Assembly: GCA_019116455.1 (NCBI GenBank)
Contig: DXBR01000025.1
Coordinates: forward strand, 1-5,931
Reading direction: 5' to 3'
DNA length: 5,931 nt
From: Anaerobutyricum stercoris
GTDB lineage: Bacteria > Bacillota > Clostridia > Lachnospirales > Lachnospiraceae
Below, piece by piece: positions 1-4,839 of the stretch; position 1 is the stretch's first letter, and every line of letters starts with the position of its first letter. The notes beneath the pieces were generated by a model. That model did no database searches. It saw only the letters and a list, made by a program, of their open reading frames with translations, and was not told where the DNA came from. A program made the translations under genes and the position numbers.

Positions 1-258
1 AACGCCCGCTGGTATTATTTGAGCGCTCTGGCCAACTACGGACAGGGCAATACGATTCTTGCCATGGAGCAGATCCAGCGCGCCGTTCAGATGGAACCGG
101 GCAACGGTGTATACCAGCAGACTATGCAGACCATGCGTCAGTCAGGCAGTACATACAATGAAACCGGACAGGAGTTTCAGAGGTACGCCGAAGGCATGGG
201 ACGTTTCTGCACCACATTTATGATGCTGCAGTTCTGCTGTCTGTGCTGCCGATGCTGA
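1..258 (+). CDS. J-domain/TPR co-chaperone, C-terminal end only (5' truncated by window)
   Basis: The frame is open from base 1 and ends at TGA 256-258, leaving 85 residues of the C-terminus. The visible part opens with a helix-turn-helix pair (ARWYYLSALANYGQGNTI, then AMEQIQRAVQMEPGN) that fits one tetratricopeptide repeat, including the Ala/Tyr spacing and the closing P-G-N turn. The tail is Cys-rich, with six Cys in the last 17 residues, ending FCCLCCRC. From family knowledge, Clostridia often carry a J-domain protein with TPRs and a Cys-rich C-terminus next to an extra Hsp70, and this tail fits that family. The J domain itself would lie upstream and is not seen, so its assignment is inference. 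The dnaK start follows after 28 bases with no terminator between, suggesting one operon in which this protein would stimulate the Hsp70 ATPase and deliver substrate. The Cys cluster could bind metal or be a redox or lipidation site; the sequence does not decide. A TTG at 19 is an internal codon, not the start. Confidence 0.7.
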   Translation, partial: NARWYYLSALANYGQGNTILAMEQIQRAVQMEPGNGVYQQTMQTMRQSGSTYNETGQEFQRYAEGMGRFCTTFMMLQFCCLCCRC

Positions 259-274
259 TTTGTAAATGATAGAT

Positions 275-289
275 GGAGGAATGAAGATG
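275..289 (+). promoter_or_regulatory. Ribosome binding site fixing the dnaK start at 287
   Basis: GGAGGA at 275-280 lies 7 bases before ATG 287 but only 1 base before ATG 281, and downstream of ATG 266. Only the 287 start is properly spaced, and it gives MSRIIGIDLGTTNS, the standard DnaK N-terminus. Confidence 0.8.
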
Positions 290-2053
290 AGCAGAATAAT
301 CGGAATCGACCTGGGAACCACCAACAGTTGTGTGGCTGTGGTGGAAAACGGACAGCCGGTCATCGTGCCGAACAGTTCCGGTGCAAGAACTACTCCCAGT
401 GTCGTTGCATTTACTAAAAAGGGAGAACGACTGGTAGGCGATGTGGCAAGGCGGCAGGCGGCTACCAATCCGGACCGTACCATAAGTTCCGTCAAACGAG
501 AGATGGGTACGGACTGGAGCATCCGCATTGACGGGAAGGATTATAAGCCGCAGACCATCAGCGCCATGGTTCTGATGCAGCTGAAGAAGGATGCGGAAGA
601 GTATCTGGGTGAGACAGTGACTGGAGCAGTCATCACTGTCCCTGCCTATTTTAATGATGTGCAGCGGCAGGCGACGAAGGACGCGGGACGGATCGCGGGC
701 CTTGATGTGAAGCGTATCATCAACGAGCCGACCAGCGCCGCTCTGTCCTACGGCCTTGACCACGGGGAAGCACAGAAAGTCATGGTTTACGATTTGGGCG
801 GTGGTACATTTGACGTATCCGTCATCGAGATTGGCGACGACGTCATCGAGGTTCTGGCGACAGCCGGCGACAACCATCTGGGCGGCGACGACTTTGATGA
901 GCGTATTGTCCGCTGGCTGGTAGCGGAGTGTAAGAATCAGAACAACGTAGATCCATCCGGCGATTTCACCGCCATGCAGCGCATCCGCGAGGCGGCGGAA
1001 CAGGCAAAGAAAGAGCTTTCCACCGCCCAGAGCAGCAATATCGTGCTGCCGTATCTGATGCAGGCAAAGGGAACGCCGATTCATCTGGAGACAACGCTGA
1101 CCCGGGCCAGATTCCAGGAGCTGATCCAGGATCTGGTGGAGCGGACCGCCGCGCCGGTACAGCAGGCGTTAAATGACGCGGGCATCGCCGCTTCCGAGCT
1201 TGGCCGTGTTCTGCTGGTGGGAGGTTCCACACGGATTCCTGCCGTCCAGGAAAAGGTTCGCATGCTGACCGGAAAGGAACCGTCCAGGAATATCAATCCT
1301 GACGAATGTGTCGCCATGGGCGCTGCTGTTCTCGGCAATACATTGCAGGGCAGCTCTTTAAGTGTGGCAGGCTCTGATCTGCTTCTCCTTGATGTGACGC
1401 CGATGAGTCTGTCCATCGAGACGGTGGGAGGCGTTGCCACCCGTCTGGTGGAGAGAAATACAACGCTCCCGACGAAGTATTCCCGAGTGTTCTCCACCGC
1501 CGCCCCGTATCAGCGGGATGTGGAGATTCACGTTCTTCAGGGTGAACGGCCTATGGCGAAGGATAACAAGACCATCGGAAAATTCCGGCTGAAGGGAATC
1601 CGCCGGGCTCCAGCCGGAGTGCCGCAGATTGAGGTTACCTTTGATATCGACACCAACGGAATCCTGAAAGTGTCAGCCAGAGATCTGGATACCGGCAAGG
1701 AGCAGTCCATTACCATCACCGCCGATGACCGTATGAGCGACGCGGAGATCGAACAGGCCATCCGGGACGCCCAGCAGTACGCCGGCCAGGATAACTTAAG
1801 GAAAGAAGCCATTGCTCTCACCGGCGACGCGCAAAAGGTTTTGAGTCAGGCGCAGCGGGCGTTGAAAAACGGCGGCAAACAGATCGATCGTGCCGTGAAA
1901 AAACAGGTAAAGGGTGATATTAACGCCCTTTCCAAACTCATGAGCAAGTTCCGCCTTGACCGGATGACGGAGGATGATCTGACAGCTATCCGTCAGGCAA
2001 AAGACAATCTGGAACGGTCGGCGGGAGAGATTATCGCGCAGTATGGAAACTGA
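287..2053 (+). CDS. dnaK: DnaK-type Hsp70 chaperone, 588 aa, short C-terminus (probable accessory paralog)
   Basis: Cytoplasmic ATP-driven chaperone that binds and releases unfolded segments, working with J-proteins and a nucleotide exchange factor. ATPase domain: phosphate-1 GIDLGTTNS (6-14), Lys70 in SVKRE, VPAYFNDVQRQATKDAGR (118-135), phosphate-2 DLGGGTFDVS (169-178), adenosine motif LLVGGSTRIP (309-318). The interdomain linker LLLLDVTP is at 365-372, followed by the beta substrate-binding domain with HVLQGER and PQIEVTFDID, then a helical lid from about 482. The short segment after MGTDW is the Gram-positive form lacking the proteobacterial insertion. Oddities: Ser376 replaces the usual Gly of LSLGIET; Ala384 sits where E. 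coli has arch Met404 (hand alignment); the lid is basic, and the protein stops at EIIAQYGN without the acidic disordered tail, about 20 residues shorter than B. subtilis DnaK. No CIRCE operator and no grpE or hrcA are visible nearby, so this is probably a second Hsp70 paired with the upstream J/TPR protein. Start chosen at 287, not 266, from the Shine-Dalgarno site. Confidence 0.93.
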   Translation: MSRIIGIDLGTTNSCVAVVENGQPVIVPNSSGARTTPSVVAFTKKGERLVGDVARRQAATNPDRTISSVKREMGTDWSIRIDGKDYKPQTISAMVLMQLKKDAEEYLGETVTGAVITVPAYFNDVQRQATKDAGRIAGLDVKRIINEPTSAALSYGLDHGEAQKVMVYDLGGGTFDVSVIEIGDDVIEVLATAGDNHLGGDDFDERIVRWLVAECKNQNNVDPSGDFTAMQRIREAAEQAKKELSTAQSSNIVLPYLMQAKGTPIHLETTLTRARFQELIQDLVERTAAPVQQALNDAGIAASELGRVLLVGGSTRIPAVQEKVRMLTGKEPSRNINPDECVAMGAAVLGNTLQGSSLSVAGSDLLLLDVTPMSLSIETVGGVATRLVERNTTLPTKYSRVFSTAAPYQRDVEIHVLQGERPMAKDNKTIGKFRLKGIRRAPAGVPQIEVTFDIDTNGILKVSARDLDTGKEQSITITADDRMSDAEIEQAIRDAQQYAGQDNLRKEAIALTGDAQKVLSQAQRALKNGGKQIDRAVKKQVKGDINALSKLMSKFRLDRMTEDDLTAIRQAKDNLERSAGEIIAQYGN

Positions 2054-2112
2054 GGAAGAAAAATTTTTATAGAATATTCCTTGGATGAGTAATACATTTT
2101 GAAGAAAAGCAT

Positions 2113-2517
2113 GTGTTCAGGAGGTGCAGAAACATAGATAAATTAAGATGGAAGTTATCCAATTTTATGCAGCAGAGAAACGGCAACGACGAGATGTGCC
2201 GGACCGTGTTTATCGCCTCGATCGTCGTGTACGTTCTTTCAATCATTTTCAGAAGTTCACTGCTTTATTGGCTGGCGTTTGTGGGAATCATTTATTCACT
2301 GTTTCGTATGTTTTCCAGAAATGTGGCGGCAAGACAGAAGGAAAATCAGCAGTTCCTTCAGTTCTTCAGCCTGCAGAAAAAACGGTTCAATATACGGAAA
2401 GAATACAGGATTTTTACCTGTAAAGGCTGCGGACAGCATATCCGGGTGCCACGCAAAAAGGGAAAAGTGGAAGTGACCTGCCCGATCTGCGGAAGAAAGG
2501 CCATTCACCGAACATGA
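2113..2517 (+). CDS. Two-helix membrane protein with C-terminal zinc ribbon (true start possibly ATA 2134)
   Basis: Unrecognised by function, but it resembles a small membrane zinc-ribbon family I associate with Lachnospiraceae. Counted from GTG 2113 (134 aa), two hydrophobic helices lie at about 31-46 and 50-67, separated by only FRSS, so this is a hairpin with both ends on the same side. A basic, Gln-rich linker with many Lys and Arg follows (about 69-98), then CKGC (103-106) and CPIC (123-126), a Cx2C-x16-Cx2C zinc ribbon, with the basic loop RVPRKKGK between. The start is uncertain. AGGAGG at 2119-2124 falls inside the GTG-started frame, with ATA 2134 nine bases downstream and no ATG, GTG or TTG in range. 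ATA initiation would give 127 aa beginning M-D-K-L-R, which suits the family better. The next in-frame ATG (2167) has no ribosome binding site. No terminator separates it from dnaK (59-80 base gap), so co-transcription is likely. The hairpin at 2572-2610 ends the unit. Confidence 0.75.
   Translation: MFRRCRNIDKLRWKLSNFMQQRNGNDEMCRTVFIASIVVYVLSIIFRSSLLYWLAFVGIIYSLFRMFSRNVAARQKENQQFLQFFSLQKKRFNIRKEYRIFTCKGCGQHIRVPRKKGKVEVTCPICGRKAIHRT
2119..2136 (+). promoter_or_regulatory. Strong ribosome binding site leading to an ATA codon
   Basis: AGGAGG (2119-2124) followed by a nine-base spacer and then ATA GAT AAA TTA in the zinc-ribbon frame. The only standard start codons close by are GTG 2124, which overlaps the motif, and ATG 2148, which lies in another frame and 23 bases away. 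This suggests either ATA initiation or a point change from ATG. Confidence 0.5.
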
Positions 2518-2571
2518 AAGACCGGCAGGATTTCGTTTTTGTTATACGGAGGTTGTCTATAATGGCGTAAG

Positions 2572-2610
2572 AAAAAGGAAGCTTTCCTGAAAAAGAAAAG
2601 CTTCCTTTTT
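2572..2610. terminator. Bidirectional rho-independent terminator between convergent genes
   Basis: AAAAAGGAAGCTTT (2572-2585) pairs perfectly over 14 bp with AAAGCTTCCTTTTT (2597-2610), with an 11-base loop. The arm ends provide a T-run on both strands. It lies 54 bases after the zinc-ribbon stop and 59 bases beyond the lexA stop, so it can end transcription from both sides. Confidence 0.88.
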
Positions 2611-2669
2611 GAACAATATGCAAAAAATAATCTTCAAAACCTATTGAAATTCTTATGGATTAAAAAAAC

Positions 2670-3296
2670 TTATTGAAAAATGCGGAACAGGCCGATAACC
2701 TTTCCGACAATGGAAAAAGGAGTGGTCTGAGGTACGATAATTGGTTCCATAGCGTCATTTTCCGGCTGCAGGCGGAAATAACCGTCTTCCTTATAAAATC
2801 TCTTCACGGTGACAGAATCTTCCACCAGGGCGACGACAATCTCACCGTCGGAAGCCGTTGGCGATTCCTCAACAAGAATGTAATCTCCGGAAAAAATACC
2901 AACATTTATCATACTTTCACCTTTGACCTTGAGCATAAAAGTCTGTTTGTTTTTTAAAAATTCCGGTGAAATCGGAAAATATCCTTCAATATTCTCAACA
3001 GCCAGAATCGGTTCGCCGGCTGTTACTGTACCGACAATCGGTACATTGACAAGTTCTCTTCTGGTCAGATTAAAATTATCGTCAATAATCTCAATAGCTC
3101 TCGGCTTCGTCGGGTCGCGTCGGATATATCCGTTCTTCTCCATAGTCTCCAGATGGGAATGAACGGAGGAGGTAGACTTCAGATGTACAGCCTCACAAAT
3201 CTCCCGCACGGCCGGCGGATAGCCCCGGTTTAAAATCGACTCTTTTATAAATTCAAGAATCTCCTGTTGTTTAGGTGTAATCTTGCCATAACTCAT
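2670..3296 (-). CDS. lexA: LexA repressor, SOS response regulator
   Basis: Dimeric DNA-binding repressor of DNA-damage genes; RecA filaments trigger its self-cleavage. It is full length at 208 aa, close to the usual ~200-210. The N-terminal winged helix-turn-helix covers about 1-70, with YPPAVREICEAVHLKSTSSV spanning the helix-turn-helix and ending in the recognition helix. The C-terminal S24 peptidase domain has the Ala93-Gly94 cleavage site in GTVTAGEP, catalytic Ser128 in KGESM, and Lys165 in SVTVKRFY, so the autoproteolytic machinery is intact. On the minus strand AAAGGAG (3304-3310) precedes ATG 3294-3296 by seven bases. A minus-strand promoter at 3339-3367 overlaps LexA-like boxes, consistent with autorepression. 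It is divergent from a LysM membrane gene, the same arrangement as Bacillus lexA/yneA, and convergent with the chaperone unit through a shared terminator. Confidence 0.96.
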   Translation of the reverse strand: MSYGKITPKQQEILEFIKESILNRGYPPAVREICEAVHLKSTSSVHSHLETMEKNGYIRRDPTKPRAIEIIDDNFNLTRRELVNVPIVGTVTAGEPILAVENIEGYFPISPEFLKNKQTFMLKVKGESMINVGIFSGDYILVEESPTASDGEIVVALVEDSVTVKRFYKEDGYFRLQPENDAMEPIIVPQTTPFSIVGKVIGLFRIFQ

Positions 3297-3315
3297 ATCA
3301 GAACTCCTTTTCAGT

Positions 3316-3329
3316 CAAACGTATGTTTT
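3316..3329. promoter_or_regulatory. LexA-box-like site in the lexA 5' leader
   Basis: CAAACGTATGTTTT matches 8 of the 10 arm positions of the Bacillus-type box CGAAC-RNRY-GTTYG, with a fitting RNRY centre. It lies between the predicted lexA transcription start and the lexA ribosome binding site, where bound LexA would block elongation or initiation. Confidence 0.5.
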
Positions 3330-3338
3330 GTTCTCTAC

Positions 3339-3367
3339 ATTTTAACACTTTATACATAAGAAAACAA
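3339..3367 (-). promoter_or_regulatory. lexA promoter (sigma-A type)
   Basis: Read on the minus strand, TTGTTT (-35, 3362-3367) and TAAAAT (-10, 3339-3344) are 17 bases apart. A start near 3332 would give a leader of about 35 bases before the lexA ATG. The -35 lies inside a LexA-like box at 3361-3374, which fits autorepression. Confidence 0.6.
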
Positions 3368-3388
3368 GTGTTTTCGAATATGTTTTCG
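3361..3388. promoter_or_regulatory. Pair of abutting LexA-box-like sites over the lexA -35
   Basis: AAAACAAGTGTTTT (3361-3374, 7/10 arm matches) abuts CGAATATGTTTTCG (3375-3388, 8/10, with intact CGAA...TTCG outer arms). Centres are 14 bp apart. The first covers the lexA -35. The first site is weak on its own. Confidence 0.5.
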
Positions 3389-3403
3389 GTTTTTCCACGT
3401 AAA

Positions 3404-3429
3404 AGAAAATATGTTCGAAAATATGTTCG
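3404..3429. promoter_or_regulatory. Overlapping LexA boxes, including the best match in the window
   Basis: CGAAAATATGTTCG (3416-3429) matches 9 of 10 arm positions with a perfect RNRY centre. AGAAAATATGTTCG (3404-3417, 8/10) overlaps it by two bases. Both lie just upstream of the LysM-gene -35. Confidence 0.75.
3405..3428 (+). repeat. Perfect 12-bp tandem repeat (x2) forming LexA boxes
   Basis: GAAAATATGTTC occurs twice head to tail (3405-3416 and 3417-3428), followed by a partial third unit GAAA. The junctions create the overlapping LexA-like boxes, suggesting that operator copies arose by local duplication. Confidence 0.9.
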
Positions 3430-3436
3430 AAACCTG

Positions 3437-3465
3437 TTGACAAGAGAAAGTATGTTCGGTATAAT
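3437..3465 (+). promoter_or_regulatory. Consensus sigma-A promoter of the LysM (YneA-like) gene
   Basis: TTGACA (3437-3442), a 17-base spacer and TATAAT (3460-3465) form a perfect consensus promoter. A start near 3472 leaves a leader of about 61 bases. The spacer holds a LexA-like box and more boxes flank it, so this is a strong promoter built to be held off by LexA and released after DNA damage. Confidence 0.88.
3445..3458. promoter_or_regulatory. LexA box inside the LysM-gene promoter spacer
   Basis: AGAAAGTATGTTCG matches 8/10 arm positions with a fitting RNRY centre. It fills the gap between -35 and -10, where bound LexA would exclude RNA polymerase. Confidence 0.7.
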
Positions 3466-3466
3466 G

Positions 3467-3493
3467 CAAACAAGTGTACGAAACATATGTTTG
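3467..3493. promoter_or_regulatory. Pair of LexA-box-like sites over the LysM-gene start site
   Basis: CAAACAAGTGTACG (3467-3480, 8/10) shares one base with GAAACATATGTTTG (3480-3493, 8/10), whose core AAACATATGTTT is a perfect 12-bp palindrome. The centres are 13 bp apart. The pair covers the predicted transcription start near 3472 and the early leader. Confidence 0.6.
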
Positions 3494-3532
3494 CATATTA
3501 TGAAGAGTTATGTCATACTGGAGGGATAAGAG

Positions 3533-4006
3533 ATGGAAGGAAGAGCAAGAACTTATAATTGGACACCGTATCACAGTAACACAGAGAAGGCGGACAGAGA
3601 ACGAAGCATTCATAAAGCATCGTCAGACAGATATGGCGTGAACGTCAGAAGATCCGTGAAAGCGCAGTACGCCTGCCGGCAGGCACGCCAGTCTTCCGAA
3701 AGCGGCAGCAAGCTGATCTTTCTGATTGCGGTTTCCGCCATGCTGTTGTTTGCGGGCATCGTTTTCTTTTCAGGTATGACGCCATCCGGTATGTCTGTCG
3801 TTGAGGCGAACCAGCAGCTTGGAGAGCTTCAGTACAGAATTATCGAGATTCAGAAAGGTGACAGCCTCTGGAGCATCGCAAAAGAGAACATGAATCCGGG
3901 ATTTAACGATATTTTCGATTATATCCGCGAGGTGAAGCGATGTAACCAGCTTGACTCCGATAAGATTACCGCCGGGAATTATCTGATGATTCCTTATTAC
4001 GAATAA
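3533..4006 (+). CDS. LysM-domain membrane protein, probable SOS cell-division inhibitor (YneA-like)
   Basis: Probable damage-induced inhibitor that delays division while DNA is repaired. It is 157 aa: a basic, Arg/Lys-rich, likely cytoplasmic N-terminus (1-58), one membrane helix (about 60-80, LIFLIAVSAMLLFAGIVFF), a short linker, then a LysM peptidoglycan-binding domain (about 101-155: YRIIEIQKGDSLWSIA, with the closing ITAGNYLMIP). GGAGGG (3520-3525) lies seven bases before ATG 3533. Bacillus YneA has the same helix-plus-LysM plan, is divergent from lexA and is LexA-repressed; all three hold here, which is why I favour this role over a generic wall-binding protein. Odd point: Bacillus YneA is about 105 aa with a very short N-terminus, so the ~58-residue basic extension is additional, and sequence identity to YneA cannot be judged here. 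No yneB-like resolvase follows; the next gene is thioredoxin. Confidence 0.8.
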   Translation: MEGRARTYNWTPYHSNTEKADRERSIHKASSDRYGVNVRRSVKAQYACRQARQSSESGSKLIFLIAVSAMLLFAGIVFFSGMTPSGMSVVEANQQLGELQYRIIEIQKGDSLWSIAKENMNPGFNDIFDYIREVKRCNQLDSDKITAGNYLMIPYYE

Positions 4007-4064
4007 GCCGTTTTTGTCGTGTGGTTTTATGAAGATTTCCGCATAATATAATTATATTAGTCTA

Positions 4065-4116
4065 GCACCTGTACTTTCTGATAAACGTTTATAGAGGACA
4101 GGTGCCTTCTGTTTTT
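4065..4116 (+). terminator. Probable rho-independent terminator of the LysM gene
   Basis: GCACCTGT (4065-4072) pairs with ACAGGTGC (4098-4105), and an inner stem around ATAAAC/GTTTAT extends the hairpin. A five-T run (4112-4116) follows after six bases, so the U-tract is not immediate and the terminator may be leaky. Its place 59 bases after the LysM stop suits termination. Confidence 0.5.
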
Positions 4117-4124
4117 CGGCCTTT

Positions 4125-4161
4125 TGTGATAAAATCACAGAAAAGAATCTTTTCCTGTGAT
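4125..4161 (+). other. Mutually exclusive hairpins in the thioredoxin leader
   Basis: ATCACA(G) at 4134-4140 can pair upstream with TGTGAT (4125-4130, three-base loop) or downstream with CTGTGAT (4155-4161). The second fold is extended by AAAAG/CTTTT (4141-4145 with 4149-4153) with one bulged C. Both cannot form together. If the promoter is the -10 at 4130-4135, only the second could be transcribed. Confidence 0.35.
4127..4135 (+). promoter_or_regulatory. Possible extended -10 promoter of the trx operon
   Basis: TGATAAAAT contains TG-n-TAAAAT, an extended -10. The -35 position 17 bases upstream reads TTCTGT, which is weak. A start near 4142 would give a leader of about 59 bases. Tentative; the unit might instead be fed by read-through. 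Confidence 0.35.
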
Positions 4162-4200
4162 AAGCTGGCATCATCAAGATTTGAACAGGAGGAAAAATAA

Positions 4201-4506
4201 ATGTCAGCATTAAATATAACAAAACAGAATTTTCAGGAGGAAGTCCTTAACAGTGATAAGAAGGTGTTGATCGATTTCTGGGCTGCATGGTGCGGTCCGT
4301 GCCGCAGAGTCTCTCCGGTTATCGAGGAGATTGCGGAGGAAAGACCGGACGTCAAAGTATGTAAGGTCAATGTAGATGAGCAGCAGGAACTGGCAGCAGA
4401 GTTTCAGATTATGAGTATCCCCGCGCTGGTCGTTATGGAACATGGAAAGATTGTGAACCAGTCAGTGGGTGCGCGGCCGAAAGCACAGATATTAGATTTG
4501 TTATAG
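4201..4506 (+). CDS. trxA: Thioredoxin
   Basis: Small cytoplasmic dithiol protein that reduces disulfides and persulfides and is recharged by a flavoprotein reductase. It is 101 aa, slightly short for the ~105-aa family but with a complete fold. The active site WCGPC is at 30-34 within FWAAWCGPCRRVSP; the buried Asp25 (LIDFW) corresponds to E. coli Asp26; cis-Pro74 lies in SIPAL; and the VNVDE strand and the Gly of the C-terminal QSVGA are present. One extra Cys (Cys54, KVCKV) lies outside the active site. AGGAGG (4187-4192) is eight bases before ATG. It leads a three-gene unit: the rhodanese follows after 11 bases and the flavoenzyme after one more base, pointing to a shared role in thiol and sulfane-sulfur handling. 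With that neighbour it may be served by the adjacent disulfide reductase rather than a classical TrxB, but this is inference. Confidence 0.94.
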   Translation: MSALNITKQNFQEEVLNSDKKVLIDFWAAWCGPCRRVSPVIEEIAEERPDVKVCKVNVDEQQELAAEFQIMSIPALVVMEHGKIVNQSVGARPKAQILDLL

Positions 4507-4517
4507 GGGAGGCGCCA

Positions 4518-4838
4518 ATGAATCTATTCGATTTTTTCAGAACAGAAGATATTAATGAAGGAGTACGTCAGTTTGAACAGACGTCGGAAGCAGTACTTCT
4601 GGATGTAAGAACGGCAGAAGAATATAAGGAGGGGCATATCCCGAAAAGTATAAATATTCCCCTCCATGAGATTTTTGAAGTGGCCGAGATTATTTCTAAT
4701 CATAACATTCCGTTATACGTATACTGTCAGAGCGGGGCAAGAAGCGGTCAGGCAGTGGAGAGCTTGAAGAAAATGGGATATACAGAAGTAAAAAATATTG
4801 GTGGAATCAACCAATACAGAGGAAAGGTGGAGAAGTAA
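4518..4838 (+). CDS. Single-domain rhodanese-like sulfurtransferase
   Basis: Probably carries sulfane sulfur as a persulfide on its active Cys and passes it to a thiol acceptor. It is 106 aa, a typical single rhodanese domain. Visible motifs are LLDVRTAEEYKEGHIPKSIN (27-46, the DVR..E...GHIPGA-like signature) and the active loop CQSGARS (70-76) with Cys70, followed by the helix SGQAVESLKKMGY and the NIGGI turn. The loop CQSGARS has the small, Arg-containing form common in bacterial PspE/GlpE-type proteins. No signal peptide is visible, so it should be cytoplasmic. GGGGAGG (4506-4512) overlaps the thioredoxin stop codon by one base and lies five bases before ATG, implying tight translational linkage. 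Its neighbours, thioredoxin and a CoA-disulfide-reductase-type flavoenzyme, could reduce the persulfide it carries. The in vivo substrate cannot be read from the sequence. Confidence 0.9.
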   Translation: MNLFDFFRTEDINEGVRQFEQTSEAVLLDVRTAEEYKEGHIPKSINIPLHEIFEVAEIISNHNIPLYVYCQSGARSGQAVESLKKMGYTEVKNIGGINQYRGKVEK

Positions 4839-4839
4839 C

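Larger units (their letters stand above)
4007..4200 (+). other. Noncoding leader/spacer between LysM gene and thioredoxin
   Basis: No credible gene. It holds an AT-rich stretch with a lone TATAAT (4047-4052, no good -35), the imperfect hairpin at 4065-4105, a possible extended -10 at 4127-4135, and competing hairpins built from a TGTGAT/ATCACA/TGTGAT triplet (4125-4161) just before the thioredoxin ribosome binding site AGGAGG (4187-4192). Confidence 0.6.

Noticed and set aside
1..286. CIRCE heat-shock operator upstream of dnaK
   Set aside because: No TTAGCACTC-N9-GAGTGCTAA-like inverted repeat is present here; the operon promoter must lie before the window.
218..1084. Long antisense open frame (288 codons) opposite dnaK
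   Set aside because: It mirrors the codon structure of the highly conserved Hsp70 ATPase domain, has no recognisable domains and no evident ribosome binding site; long antisense frames are common opposite GC-rich dnaK.
1081..1497. Antisense open frame within dnaK
   Set aside because: Ser/Arg/Thr-rich translation with no motif, fully inside a confident gene.
2148..2423. Alternative ATG-started frame over the zinc-ribbon gene
   Set aside because: ATG 2148 is too far from the AGGAGG, and its product lacks the paired Cx2C and membrane helices that make the other frame convincing.
3298..3486. Minus-strand open frame in the lexA upstream region
   Set aside because: Its translation is made of repeated LexA-box sequence, and the region is occupied by promoters and operators.
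3316..3493. CRISPR-like array from the repeated GTTCG/CGAAA motifs
   Set aside because: The repeats are 12-14 bp palindromic operators at irregular spacing, with no conserved 25-37 bp repeat and no spacers of uniform length.
3500..3529. Nine-codon leader peptide (MKSYVILEG) before the LysM gene
   Set aside because: No ribosome binding site upstream; its last codons are simply the LysM gene's own Shine-Dalgarno.
4045..4056. TATAAT at 4047-4052 as the trx promoter
   Set aside because: No acceptable -35 at 16-18 bases, it lies in a generally AT-rich run, and it would place the terminator-like hairpin inside the leader.
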